NCBI GenBank assembly: GCA_947624475.1
Contig: CANQKK010000034.1
Coordinates: 1-8,071, forward strand
Direction: 5' to 3'
DNA length: 8,071 bases
Source: an uncultured Bacilli bacterium
Lineage (GTDB): Bacteria > Bacillota_I > Bacilli_A > RF39 > UBA660
Every line of letters begins with the position of its first letter. The first letter of the stretch is position 1. The notes beneath the pieces were generated by a model that was not told the origin of the DNA, searched no databases, and saw nothing but the letters and a program-made list of their open reading frames with translations. This document shows positions 1 to 4,895 of the stretch, in pieces. A program made the translations under genes and the position numbers.

Positions 1-661
1 GAGTTGTACTTGTATTAAAAGTATCTTTAGGAAACTTTACTAATAAGGTAATATACTCTTCTTTTTCTACGATACCATCCGAATCAATTTCAATTACACC
101 ATCTGATACGTAAGTTGGCATCCCACCTTTTCCATAACCCCAAACATCTAGTGTCTTTTCATACTTAAAATCACTATGTATTTTTATATTTACCTGTCCT
201 GGCGACGTGCTATAGTCATAAGGAAATAATGTCCAATATACCATTTGATAACCATCTTTAGTGTTTACCACAAAATTACTAATATCATAAGTCAAAGTAT
301 ATATATTATTTCCATACTTACTTATTCCAAAACATAATTCTATTCCACCACCGACATAATTAAAACCATTTTTATATTTTTTGTTATCAAAAGTATCATT
401 AGGATTCCAATCATCAATAAAAGTATAGTCACTTCCATTTAACTTGACATGAAAGTTTGTTATCGTACTACTTCCCAAATTATAGTACGGTTTGTATCCC
501 TCCGTTCCCTCTTGTAAATTAGCACTCCAAACTTCTGTTACGTGGGCAGTACCATTATTACCTAAGTAGATATCCATCGAAATATTACTGATACTATTTG
601 CAAGTACCATCTTGGGAATAATCAAGATAACTATTAATAAAGTTAGATATATTTTTTTCAT
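1..661 (-). CDS. DUF2207-type membrane protein, N-terminal part (runs off left edge)
   Basis: The frame is open from an ATG at 661-659 to the window edge, giving 220 residues with no stop. A signal peptide or first TM (about residues 4-20, hydrophobic after MKK) is followed by a secreted beta-rich region. That region has features I associate with the N-terminal domain of DUF2207 proteins: an 'I..ISMDIYLGNNGTAHVTEVW' start, 'GYKPYYNLG', 'YTLTYDISNFV' and, near the edge, 'LLVKFPKDTFN'. The family is predicted to be membrane-anchored, with further TM segments near the C-terminus that would lie outside the window. Its function is unknown. An AGGAG Shine-Dalgarno at 669-673 sits 7 nt before the ATG and supports the start. 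The gene follows lemA by 35 bp on the same strand, a pairing seen often in bacteria, so the two probably act together at the envelope. A terminator-like hairpin lies between them. Family call is from remembered motifs, not a search. Confidence 0.8.
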   Translation of the reverse strand, partial: MKKIYLTLLIVILIIPKMVLANSISNISMDIYLGNNGTAHVTEVWSANLQEGTEGYKPYYNLGSSTITNFHVKLNGSDYTFIDDWNPNDTFDNKKYKNGFNYVGGGIELCFGISKYGNNIYTLTYDISNFVVNTKDGYQMVYWTLFPYDYSTSPGQVNIKIHSDFKYEKTLDVWGYGKGGMPTYVSDGVIEIDSDGIVEKEEYITLLVKFPKDTFNTSTT

Positions 662-676
662 TTTTTAACTCCTATC

Positions 677-698
677 AAAAAAGGACTAAACTAGTCCT
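677..698 (-). terminator. Terminator-like hairpin between lemA and the DUF2207 gene
   Basis: On the minus strand, 7-bp arms AGGACTA / TAGTCCT (698-692 and 688-682) enclose a 3-nt loop and run into TTTTTT (682-677). The 5' arm begins inside the lemA stop codon (TAG, 699-697). The Shine-Dalgarno of the next gene starts only 4 nt beyond the T-run, so this may be a leaky terminator that lowers expression of the DUF2207 gene relative to lemA. Confidence 0.6.
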
Positions 699-1260
699 AA
701 AATTTAACTTCTGGTACTTCTTTATCTTTCTCTTCAGTTTTAAAAAATTCAATTTTCCTAAACCTAAACATATTAGCTATAATGTTAGTGGGAAACTTCT
801 CTCTTAAATTATTGTAATTTAGAACCGTATCATTATAAAAACTTCTAGCATAACTTAACTTATCTTCCGTTTCTTTCAAATCATTTTGAAAAGATAAAAA
901 ATTAGTATTTGCCTTCAAATCAGGATACGATTCCGATAGAGCAAATAATTTATTTAGAGCACTACTAAGAACATCTGATGCCTCCAACTTTCCATTTATA
1001 CCATTTGCCGACACCATCTTATTGCGGGCTTCGATTACCTCTTTTAAAGTTTTTTCCTCATGCTTAGCGTAACCCTTGACAGTTTCGACAAGATTTGGAA
1101 TCATATCGCTCCTTCTCTTTAATTGAACATCTATTTGAGCAAACTGATCATTTACTTTATTTCGAGCATTTATTAATCTATTATAGACTCCAATTACGTA
1201 GAATGCTAAGAGTAAAATGACTGCCGCTATGACAATTATAATAATTATTCCACTACTCAT
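697..1260 (-). CDS. lemA: LemA family protein
   Basis: 187 residues, close to the usual LemA length. One N-terminal TM segment (about 4-24) is followed by a long helical domain. The diagnostic LemA stretch is clear: 'VYNRLINARNKVNDQFAQID' at about 25-44, then the 'LKRRSDMIPNLVETVKGYAKHE' region (47-68), and near the end 'FYNDTVLNYNN' and 'FPTNIIA' (141-162) with the closing 'PEVKF'. LemA proteins are membrane-anchored with a four-helix-type soluble domain; their biochemical role is not settled. AGGAG at 1268-1272 lies 7 nt before the ATG. A good extended -10 promoter lies just upstream (1289-1317), so the gene probably starts a transcript that continues into the DUF2207 gene. The -35 begins right after the stop codon of lgt, and no terminator separates lgt from lemA, so read-through from lgt is also possible. 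Confidence 0.95.
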   Translation of the reverse strand: MSSGIIIIIVIAAVILLLAFYVIGVYNRLINARNKVNDQFAQIDVQLKRRSDMIPNLVETVKGYAKHEEKTLKEVIEARNKMVSANGINGKLEASDVLSSALNKLFALSESYPDLKANTNFLSFQNDLKETEDKLSYARSFYNDTVLNYNNLREKFPTNIIANMFRFRKIEFFKTEEKDKEVPEVKF

Positions 1261-1288
1261 ATTTAATCTCCTTTCATATTATGAATAA

Positions 1289-1317
1289 ATTATATCATTT
1301 ATTTAGATATTTGTAAA
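1289..1317 (-). promoter_or_regulatory. lemA promoter (extended -10)
   Basis: Minus strand: -35 TTTACA (1317-1312), 17-nt spacer, -10 TATAAT (1294-1289) with TGA in front, giving TGnTATAAT. The start of transcription would fall near 1283, leaving a leader of about 20 nt that carries the AGGAG site. The -35 abuts the lgt stop codon (1320-1318). Confidence 0.8.
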
Positions 1318-2112
1318 TTACTTTTTTTCTTTTTCACTACTACCTTTCTTTATTACTAATGTATATATTAATCCAATTATTCCAATTAGTACTAAGATAA
1401 CCGAAACTATTTGACTTACTCTAAATATACCAATATATAAACTATCAGTTCGCATTCCCTCGATAATAAAACGAATTATACCATACCATATAAAATAACT
1501 AAATAACAATACTCCTCTATGCTTAAATTTATCTATCTTTCGAATAACTAATAAAATTATAAAGCCAATAAGACAAAGGATAGACTCATAAAAAAAAGTC
1601 GGTATATAATAGTTTCCATTAATATACATTCCATTTATTATAAATTTTGGAATATGAAGTCTATTAAGGTTAGCAAGTGTCGTTACAGCCCCATGAGCCT
1701 CTTTATTAATAAAATTTCCCCATCTTCCAATAGCCTGACCTAAGATAAGGTAAGGAACTAAAGTATCTAAAGTAAGAAGAGTATTTTTTTTCTTTTTCAT
1801 AGAGTAATATATAATAAAGATAATCGAAGAAATGACCGCCCCATAGATAGCAAGACCACCCTCCCAAATTTTAAAGATACTGACAAGATCATCTTTAAAA
1901 AGAGAAAAATTAAAGATGACATAATACAGTCTTGCTCCTATTATAGCAATAGGAATAAGATAAAATATTAAGTCCATTAAATACTCTTTCGTAAGTCCAT
2001 TTTTCTTTGCTACGCGGGAAGAAAAATATATTCCAATTATTACTCCTATAATTATTAATACTGAATACCAATAAATAGTAAATGGTCCAATACTTATAAT
2101 CTCTCTATTCAT
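1318..2112 (-). CDS. lgt: Prolipoprotein diacylglyceryl transferase
   Basis: Lgt transfers diacylglycerol from phosphatidylglycerol to the lipobox cysteine of prelipoproteins, the first step of lipoprotein maturation, in the cytoplasmic membrane. The 264 residues show about seven hydrophobic segments. The Lgt signature G-R-x-G-N-F-x-N-x-E is at 129-138 (R130, N133, N136, E138) and is followed by AHG. Other family landmarks are 'GPFTIYWYS' at 9-17, 'GARLYYV' at 59-65, 'IWEGGLAIYG' at 82-91 and the C-terminal 'RFIIEGMR' at 214-221. Where E. coli Lgt has a conserved His in the IWxGG region (H103), this protein has Tyr90; Tyr is also found there in other Bacillota, so activity is expected. The Shine-Dalgarno AGGAG at 2119-2123 is 6 nt before the ATG. 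The gene has its own promoter and is isolated from the upstream GH73-like gene by a terminator. No terminator is visible after the stop, so lemA may be partly read from this promoter. Confidence 0.97.
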   Translation of the reverse strand: MNREIISIGPFTIYWYSVLIIIGVIIGIYFSSRVAKKNGLTKEYLMDLIFYLIPIAIIGARLYYVIFNFSLFKDDLVSIFKIWEGGLAIYGAVISSIIFIIYYSMKKKKNTLLTLDTLVPYLILGQAIGRWGNFINKEAHGAVTTLANLNRLHIPKFIINGMYINGNYYIPTFFYESILCLIGFIILLVIRKIDKFKHRGVLLFSYFIWYGIIRFIIEGMRTDSLYIGIFRVSQIVSVILVLIGIIGLIYTLVIKKGSSEKEKK

Positions 2113-2128
2113 TTCTATCTCCTCTTCT

Positions 2129-2156
2129 ATTATATGATACCATACTTTTTTATAAA
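2129..2156 (-). promoter_or_regulatory. lgt promoter
   Basis: Minus strand: -10 TATAAT (2134-2129), 16-nt spacer, -35-like TTTATA (2156-2151). The -10 is a perfect match and the -35 matches TTGACA at 4 of 6 positions. A start near 2123 would leave only a very short leader starting at the GAGGAG site, which is tight; the true start may lie slightly further upstream. Confidence 0.5.
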
Positions 2157-2183
2157 TTTAAACTAAAATAATACTTATAAATT

Positions 2184-2216
2184 AAAAGGAGGTATAGTTT
2201 TTAATATCTATACCTC
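2184..2216 (-). terminator. Rho-independent terminator after the GH73-like gene
   Basis: Minus strand: perfect 9-bp stem GAGGTATAG / CTATACCTC (2216-2208 and 2197-2189), 10-nt loop, then CTTTT. It lies 18 bp past the stop codon (2236-2234). The T-tract is short but the stem is good, and it separates this gene from the lgt promoter. Confidence 0.75.
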
Positions 2217-2233
2217 TTAATTAAAATCTAAAT

Positions 2234-2923
2234 TTACGAATTTTTTATTTTGTCAATATAACTATTAACTTTAGACGACCACGTCGGGTCTTCAGCATAT
2301 TTCGGATTCATCTCCTCAGCAGTAAGTAATCCATAGTCGACATAATTTTTCTTAATATTTAAAATAAACTGATAAATACCATCTTCTAGAGTATCAAAGG
2401 CTTGGTACTGACCACAACCAGTACCCTTTTGACCACCGATATTGTTACATACCTTGGCAATATAAGAACAGTCCCAAGTACAACCAGTTTCGTGCATCGA
2501 AATAGCAACGGCAAGATATGGGTCTACTCCAAGTTCAACAGCGTAATTAGCATAAGCATATCCCATCCCCGAAAGATCAGAAGACAAAGATTTATTTAAT
2601 TTATCTGTCAACTCTTCGATAGTCATATCATCGTAGACAACTACTCTATCTTCTACGGTAGTATTTTCTTCAGATTTATTCTCTTCCGAAACACCTTCTG
2701 CTATTTCAATTATTTCTGTTACATAATTACTTGGAAGATTTACCTTTGTAATAGTCTCATCGACCAATTTTTCCTTATATACTAATGGTGATAATAAATT
2801 ATTTGATAGAGCCACTTCCTTATCCTGAAATATTTTATTATAATATACACCACTTGTTACTATTCCTAAAGTTAATATTGAAGCCATAATAGTCTTTATG
2901 GACCCAGGTTTCATTTTTTTCAC
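2234..2923 (-). CDS. TM-anchored GH73-like N-acetylglucosaminidase (peptidoglycan hydrolase)
   Basis: 229 residues from a GTG. A signal-anchor segment lies at about 11-28, then a low-complexity acidic stalk to about 100, and a C-terminal catalytic domain at about 118-228. That domain has the pattern of GH73 glucosaminidases: 'VDPYLAVAISMHETG' with the likely catalytic acid E145, 'NNIGGQKG' (160-167), 'YQAFDTLEDGI' (173-183) and a terminal 'YAEDPTWSSKV' (209-219). The enzyme would cleave glycan strands of peptidoglycan outside the membrane. Four cysteines (C148, C152, C159, C170) surround the active site and could form two disulfides, which is uncommon in Bacillota wall hydrolases. The start is uncertain: an ATG at 2914-2912 (residue 4) is better served by the overlapping AAGAAGTGA site. 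The gene is monocistronic, with a near-perfect promoter upstream and a terminator downstream. Assignment to GH73 is by motif recognition; another lysozyme-like family is possible. Confidence 0.8.
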   Translation of the reverse strand: MKKMKPGSIKTIMASILTLGIVTSGVYYNKIFQDKEVALSNNLLSPLVYKEKLVDETITKVNLPSNYVTEIIEIAEGVSEENKSEENTTVEDRVVVYDDMTIEELTDKLNKSLSSDLSGMGYAYANYAVELGVDPYLAVAISMHETGCTWDCSYIAKVCNNIGGQKGTGCGQYQAFDTLEDGIYQFILNIKKNYVDYGLLTAEEMNPKYAEDPTWSSKVNSYIDKIKNS

Positions 2924-2928
2924 TTCTT
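2920..2928 (-). promoter_or_regulatory. Shine-Dalgarno that bears on the GH73-like start
   Basis: AAGAAGTGA (minus strand) resembles AAGGAGGTGA and ends 5 nt before the ATG at 2914-2912, while containing the GTG at 2923-2921 that gives the longer reading. In front of that GTG only a weak GGAAAG is seen. I favour initiation at the ATG, which would remove three residues, but keep the longer form in the coordinates. Confidence 0.5.
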
Positions 2929-2930
2929 TC

Positions 2931-2949
2931 CGCTTTTTCCAAAAAAGCG
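2931..2949 (-). promoter_or_regulatory. 5'-terminal mRNA hairpin in the leader of the GH73-like gene
   Basis: Perfect 8-bp inverted repeat (CGCTTTTT / AAAAAGCG) with a 3-nt loop. The predicted transcription start (about 2949-2950, six to seven nt after the -10) falls at the first base of the stem, so the mRNA would begin with this hairpin. It ends right before the GGAAAGAAGTG translation-initiation region. 5'-terminal stems are known to stabilise bacterial mRNAs; that role here is inference. Confidence 0.6.
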
Positions 2950-2955
2950 TCTCTT

Positions 2956-2984
2956 ATTATAGCATAAAGATTAACCATTGTCAA
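2956..2984 (-). promoter_or_regulatory. Consensus sigma-A promoter of the GH73-like gene
   Basis: Minus strand: -35 TTGACA (2984-2979), 17-nt spacer, -10 TATAAT (2961-2956), with TGC in front so that the -10 is also extended (TGnTATAAT). Every consensus position is met, which predicts strong constitutive transcription. Confidence 0.9.
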
Positions 2985-3025
2985 ATTTCGGTATCTAAAA
3001 ATAATAATTAGATATACCATAATTC

Positions 3026-3056
3026 AAAAAGAACAAGTAAATTACTTGTCCTCTTT
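3026..3056 (-). terminator. Terminator overlapping the end of the coiled-coil protein gene
   Basis: Minus strand: ACAAGTAA / TTACTTGT (3049-3042 and 3040-3033), extended outward by G-U, G-C and A-U pairs through the lysine-rich final codons, and followed by TTTTT (3030-3026). The innermost pairs must open to form a loop. The stop codon TAA (3044-3042) is inside the stem. Confidence 0.75.
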
Positions 3057-3794
3057 TTTTCCTTCTTCCCAGCCTTTTCTAATTCCTTTAGCTAATTCAC
3101 TAGCAGCATTTCCCACAGTAGGAGCCATCTTATCAATTTTCTCTTGGGTAATTGGCATAACTTGCTGAGTAGTAAATGCTAATACCTCTCTTCGCCTAGC
3201 AAAAAGATATATTGCTAAGGAGATTATGCAAGATACTACAATAATAAAGCCACCAAATATATATAAGGCAGTTGCATCAATTGCCGAAAAGCCTCCTCTA
3301 AACACCTTATTTGTAACGGTATCAAAAATCTTTCCACCATTTTGAGTTAAGCCACCTAATCCCGACTGAGTTTCATATAATTCACTAGTATATTTATTAT
3401 ATTTATCTTTCAAATCAGAAAGTTCATTTTCCTTAGTTTTAATTTCACTTTCGATAGTGGCATACCTGTCACTTAATCCATTATCTTCCATAAAAATTTG
3501 GAACTTTTTAGTTTCGAGACTAGAAATTTCACTCTCTAAATTATCCATCTCTCTTTTAGTATCATCGATATCTTTTTGAATATCTTTTTCTGCCCTAGAA
3601 TTGTTACTTGTATTCGATAAATCATCCATAGCCTCATTTACATTCTTCTTAACATTATTTGATTTTACGATACCAGCCGTAATTAACGAACCACCAATTA
3701 ATAATCCTCCTATCAGAACTATTAAAGAAATTAATTTTAATGTCTTTTTCCCTTTTTCATAATTTGTTTCAGTTAAATATTCTTTTTTTTCCAT
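3042..3794 (-). CDS. Two-TM coiled-coil membrane protein of unknown function
   Basis: 250 residues. TM1 is at about 20-42. A Glu/Lys/Asp/Asn-rich region at about 65-145 has heptad-like spacing ('IDDTKREMDNLESEISSLET', then 'IESEIKTKENELSDLKDKY') and should form a coiled coil or helical hairpin. A Gly-rich stretch ('GLGGLTQNGGK', 145-155) precedes TM2 (about 174-199), followed by RRR and a cytoplasmic tail. The two TMs predict both ends inside and the coiled coil outside, by the positive-inside rule. The tail motif 'QQVMPITQEKIDKMAPTVGN' (210-229) and 'ELAKGIRKGWEEGKK' resemble tails I have seen in unannotated Bacillota proteins, but I cannot name a family. AAGGAA precedes the ATG (3803-3799). 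The gene is monocistronic: an extended -10 promoter at 3919-3947 gives a leader of about 115 nt, and the terminator overlaps the stop. Neighbours suggest an envelope role; nothing in the sequence shows an enzyme. Confidence 0.85.
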   Translation of the reverse strand: MEKKEYLTETNYEKGKKTLKLISLIVLIGGLLIGGSLITAGIVKSNNVKKNVNEAMDDLSNTSNNSRAEKDIQKDIDDTKREMDNLESEISSLETKKFQIFMEDNGLSDRYATIESEIKTKENELSDLKDKYNKYTSELYETQSGLGGLTQNGGKIFDTVTNKVFRGGFSAIDATALYIFGGFIIVVSCIISLAIYLFARRREVLAFTTQQVMPITQEKIDKMAPTVGNAASELAKGIRKGWEEGKKEDK

Positions 3795-3918
3795 ACTATT
3801 CCTTTCAAAACATTAAGTAATACATAATTAATATTTGTTATTTTTACGTATTTATACTATTTATATACCAATTGCAACACTTATAATCACTAGTAGTTAA
3901 ATCTTCTTTTTCCCTAAC

Positions 3919-3947
3919 ATTATAACATATTTATTTTTCATAGTAAA
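3919..3947 (-). promoter_or_regulatory. Promoter of the coiled-coil protein gene, with long leader
   Basis: Minus strand: -10 TATAAT (3924-3919) preceded by TGT (extended -10), 17-nt spacer, -35-like TTTACT (3947-3942). A start near 3912 leaves about 115 nt before the ATG at 3794. I see no convincing riboswitch or strong hairpin in that leader. A tiny reading frame (ATG at 3825, stop at 3805) ends next to the Shine-Dalgarno but has no ribosome-binding site. Confidence 0.7.
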
Positions 3948-3990
3948 TATTTCAAAAAATATTTCAAAAAAAATGTAAATTAAATGTAAA
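3945..3990 (-). repeat. Short phased direct repeats upstream of the promoter
   Basis: A 14-nt unit (AAATATTTCAAAAA on the plus strand) occurs at 3945-3958 and 3957-3970, 12 nt apart. It is followed by a second unit, AAATGTAAA, at 3971-3979 and 3982-3990, 11 nt apart. The first repeat overlaps the -35 and the rest extends upstream to the terminator of the preceding gene. The near-helical spacing suggests an UP element or activator sites; A/T-richness alone could also produce it. Confidence 0.55.
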
Positions 3991-4013
3991 AAAGAAGCGT
4001 TACCTTCTTCTTT
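3988..4013 (-). terminator. Rho-independent terminator after the NlpC/P60 gene
   Basis: Minus strand: AAAGAAGAAG / CTTCTTTTTT (4013-4004 and 3997-3988), a 10-bp stem with one G-U pair and a GTAACG loop; the T-rich 3' arm doubles as the U-tract. It lies 6 bp past the stop codon (4022-4020). Confidence 0.8.
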
Positions 4014-4019
4014 AATATT

Positions 4020-4703
4020 TTAAATAACTCTTCGAACATCGATAATAGGCATTATATAAAGACTCGTTACGACAATACCAACTGATTCATTTAGAGCATG
4101 AACTAATTGTCCATTTCCAATATAGATAGAAGCGTGACAAATTTGTCCATCATATCCCGAAAGAACTAAATCTCCCGGCATGATATTATCTAGTCCTACC
4201 GATACTCCCGAGTACCCTTGATCGTAGGCTGTTCGAGGAAGACTAATTCCAAAATTACCATAGACGAGCATCGTAAATCCTGAGCAGTCGGTTCCATTAG
4301 TTAATGAATTACCTCCATATACATAAGGATTACCGACAAACTGCATAGCATAGTTTATTATTTGACTAGATAACGATTCATTATAATCGGGAACATACGA
4401 TACCTGCTCTTGGGTAGAATCAATATATATTTCCGTTTCGACTAGTTCTTCTTCCTCTTCTTTTTTACTATCATTTTCTTCTTGCTCTTTCTCTTCCATC
4501 TGTTTTTTTAATTCTTCAGATGGAATCGATAACATTTCTAAAGTTATATCTTCTTTTTTATTTATCTTTTTCATTGAAAGCAACTCACTTTTTAAAGTGA
4601 TATTTTGTTCACTATTATTTTTCATGTTGCAATCATAAAATGCGTAGCACAATACACCAAGTAGAAGACACAGCGCTGCAATTTCTGTTTTATGTTTTTT
4701 CAC
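4020..4703 (-). CDS. TM-anchored NlpC/P60 family peptidoglycan endopeptidase
   Basis: 227 residues. NlpC/P60 cysteine peptidases usually cut within peptidoglycan stem peptides, often at D-Glu-meso-DAP bonds. A signal-anchor lies at about 7-23, then a stalk that is strongly Glu/Lys-rich at about 64-90, then the catalytic domain at about 112-227. The triad is intact: Cys140 in 'NGTDCSGF', His190 in 'CHASIYIG', His202 in 'LVHAL'. Other hallmarks are 'FVGNPYVYGG' (122-131), 'LPRTAYDQ' (155-162) and 'MPGDLVLS' (175-182). The start is a GTG with GAGGTG at 4715-4710, 6 nt away, and no in-frame ATG fits, so GTG is real. No good lipobox is seen around C11, C19 or C25, so it is anchored by the TM. It has its own promoter containing two palindromes, and a terminator follows 6 bp past the stop. 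There are no SH3 or LysM wall-binding domains. Confidence 0.95.
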   Translation of the reverse strand: MKKHKTEIAALCLLLGVLCYAFYDCNMKNNSEQNITLKSELLSMKKINKKEDITLEMLSIPSEELKKQMEEKEQEENDSKKEEEEELVETEIYIDSTQEQVSYVPDYNESLSSQIINYAMQFVGNPYVYGGNSLTNGTDCSGFTMLVYGNFGISLPRTAYDQGYSGVSVGLDNIMPGDLVLSGYDGQICHASIYIGNGQLVHALNESVGIVVTSLYIMPIIDVRRVI

Positions 4704-4736
4704 TTCTTACACCTCATTTTATAGCGGACGTTTACT

Positions 4737-4765
4737 ATCGTACCATAAATGGTATTATTTGTCAA
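4737..4765 (-). promoter_or_regulatory. NlpC/P60 gene promoter
   Basis: Minus strand: perfect -35 TTGACA (4765-4760), 17-nt spacer, -10-like TACGAT (4742-4737) preceded by TGG, giving an extended -10. The leader is about 25 nt. The non-consensus -10 core together with the palindromes inside the promoter suggests a regulated rather than constitutive promoter. Confidence 0.75.
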
Positions 4766-4767
4766 AT
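4741..4767. promoter_or_regulatory. Possible operators inside the NlpC/P60 promoter
   Basis: TACCAT-AA-ATGGTA (4741-4754) is a perfect inverted repeat filling most of the spacer and touching the -10. ATTTG-T-CAAAT (4757-4767) is a second perfect inverted repeat centred on the -35. A dimeric repressor bound at either would block RNA polymerase. No regulator gene is in the window. Confidence 0.45.
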
Positions 4768-4853
4768 AGAATTTTATAAACCGTTATAAATAAAGGCTTA
4801 AAAGGTTTTTCTTTTTTCCGAGTTTATACTGCATTTAAAAGAAATTTCATAGC

Positions 4854-4895
4854 AAAAAAAGACTAAAGTTTATTCTTTTAATAACTCACTTAGTC
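4854..4895 (-). terminator. Terminator overlapping the end of the NodB-like gene
   Basis: Minus strand: outer stem GACTAA / TTAGTC (4895-4890 and 4866-4861), a 3-nt bulge, inner stem AGTTATT pairing with the sequence around the stop codon with one bulged base, loop AAAAG, then seven T (4860-4854). The last codons and the stop (4872-4870) are inside the structure. Confidence 0.75.

Noticed and set aside
1318..2112. Tyr90 in place of the conserved His as a sign that Lgt is inactive
   Set aside because: Tyr at this position occurs in other Bacillota Lgt proteins and all other signature residues are intact.
2402..2599. 65-codon plus-strand reading frame
   Set aside because: Lies antisense within the GH73-like gene; no Shine-Dalgarno and low-complexity Thr/Ser translation.
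2838..3020. 60-codon minus-strand reading frame overlapping the start of the GH73-like gene
   Set aside because: It covers the consensus promoter and leader hairpin, has no ribosome-binding site and an unconvincing protein.
3805..3825. Six-codon leader reading frame ending beside the Shine-Dalgarno of the coiled-coil protein gene
   Set aside because: No ribosome-binding site and a length expected by chance.
4617..4703. Lipobox in the NlpC/P60 protein near C11, C19 or C25, suggested by the nearby lgt
   Set aside because: Residues before these cysteines do not fit the lipobox pattern; a plain TM anchor explains the segment.
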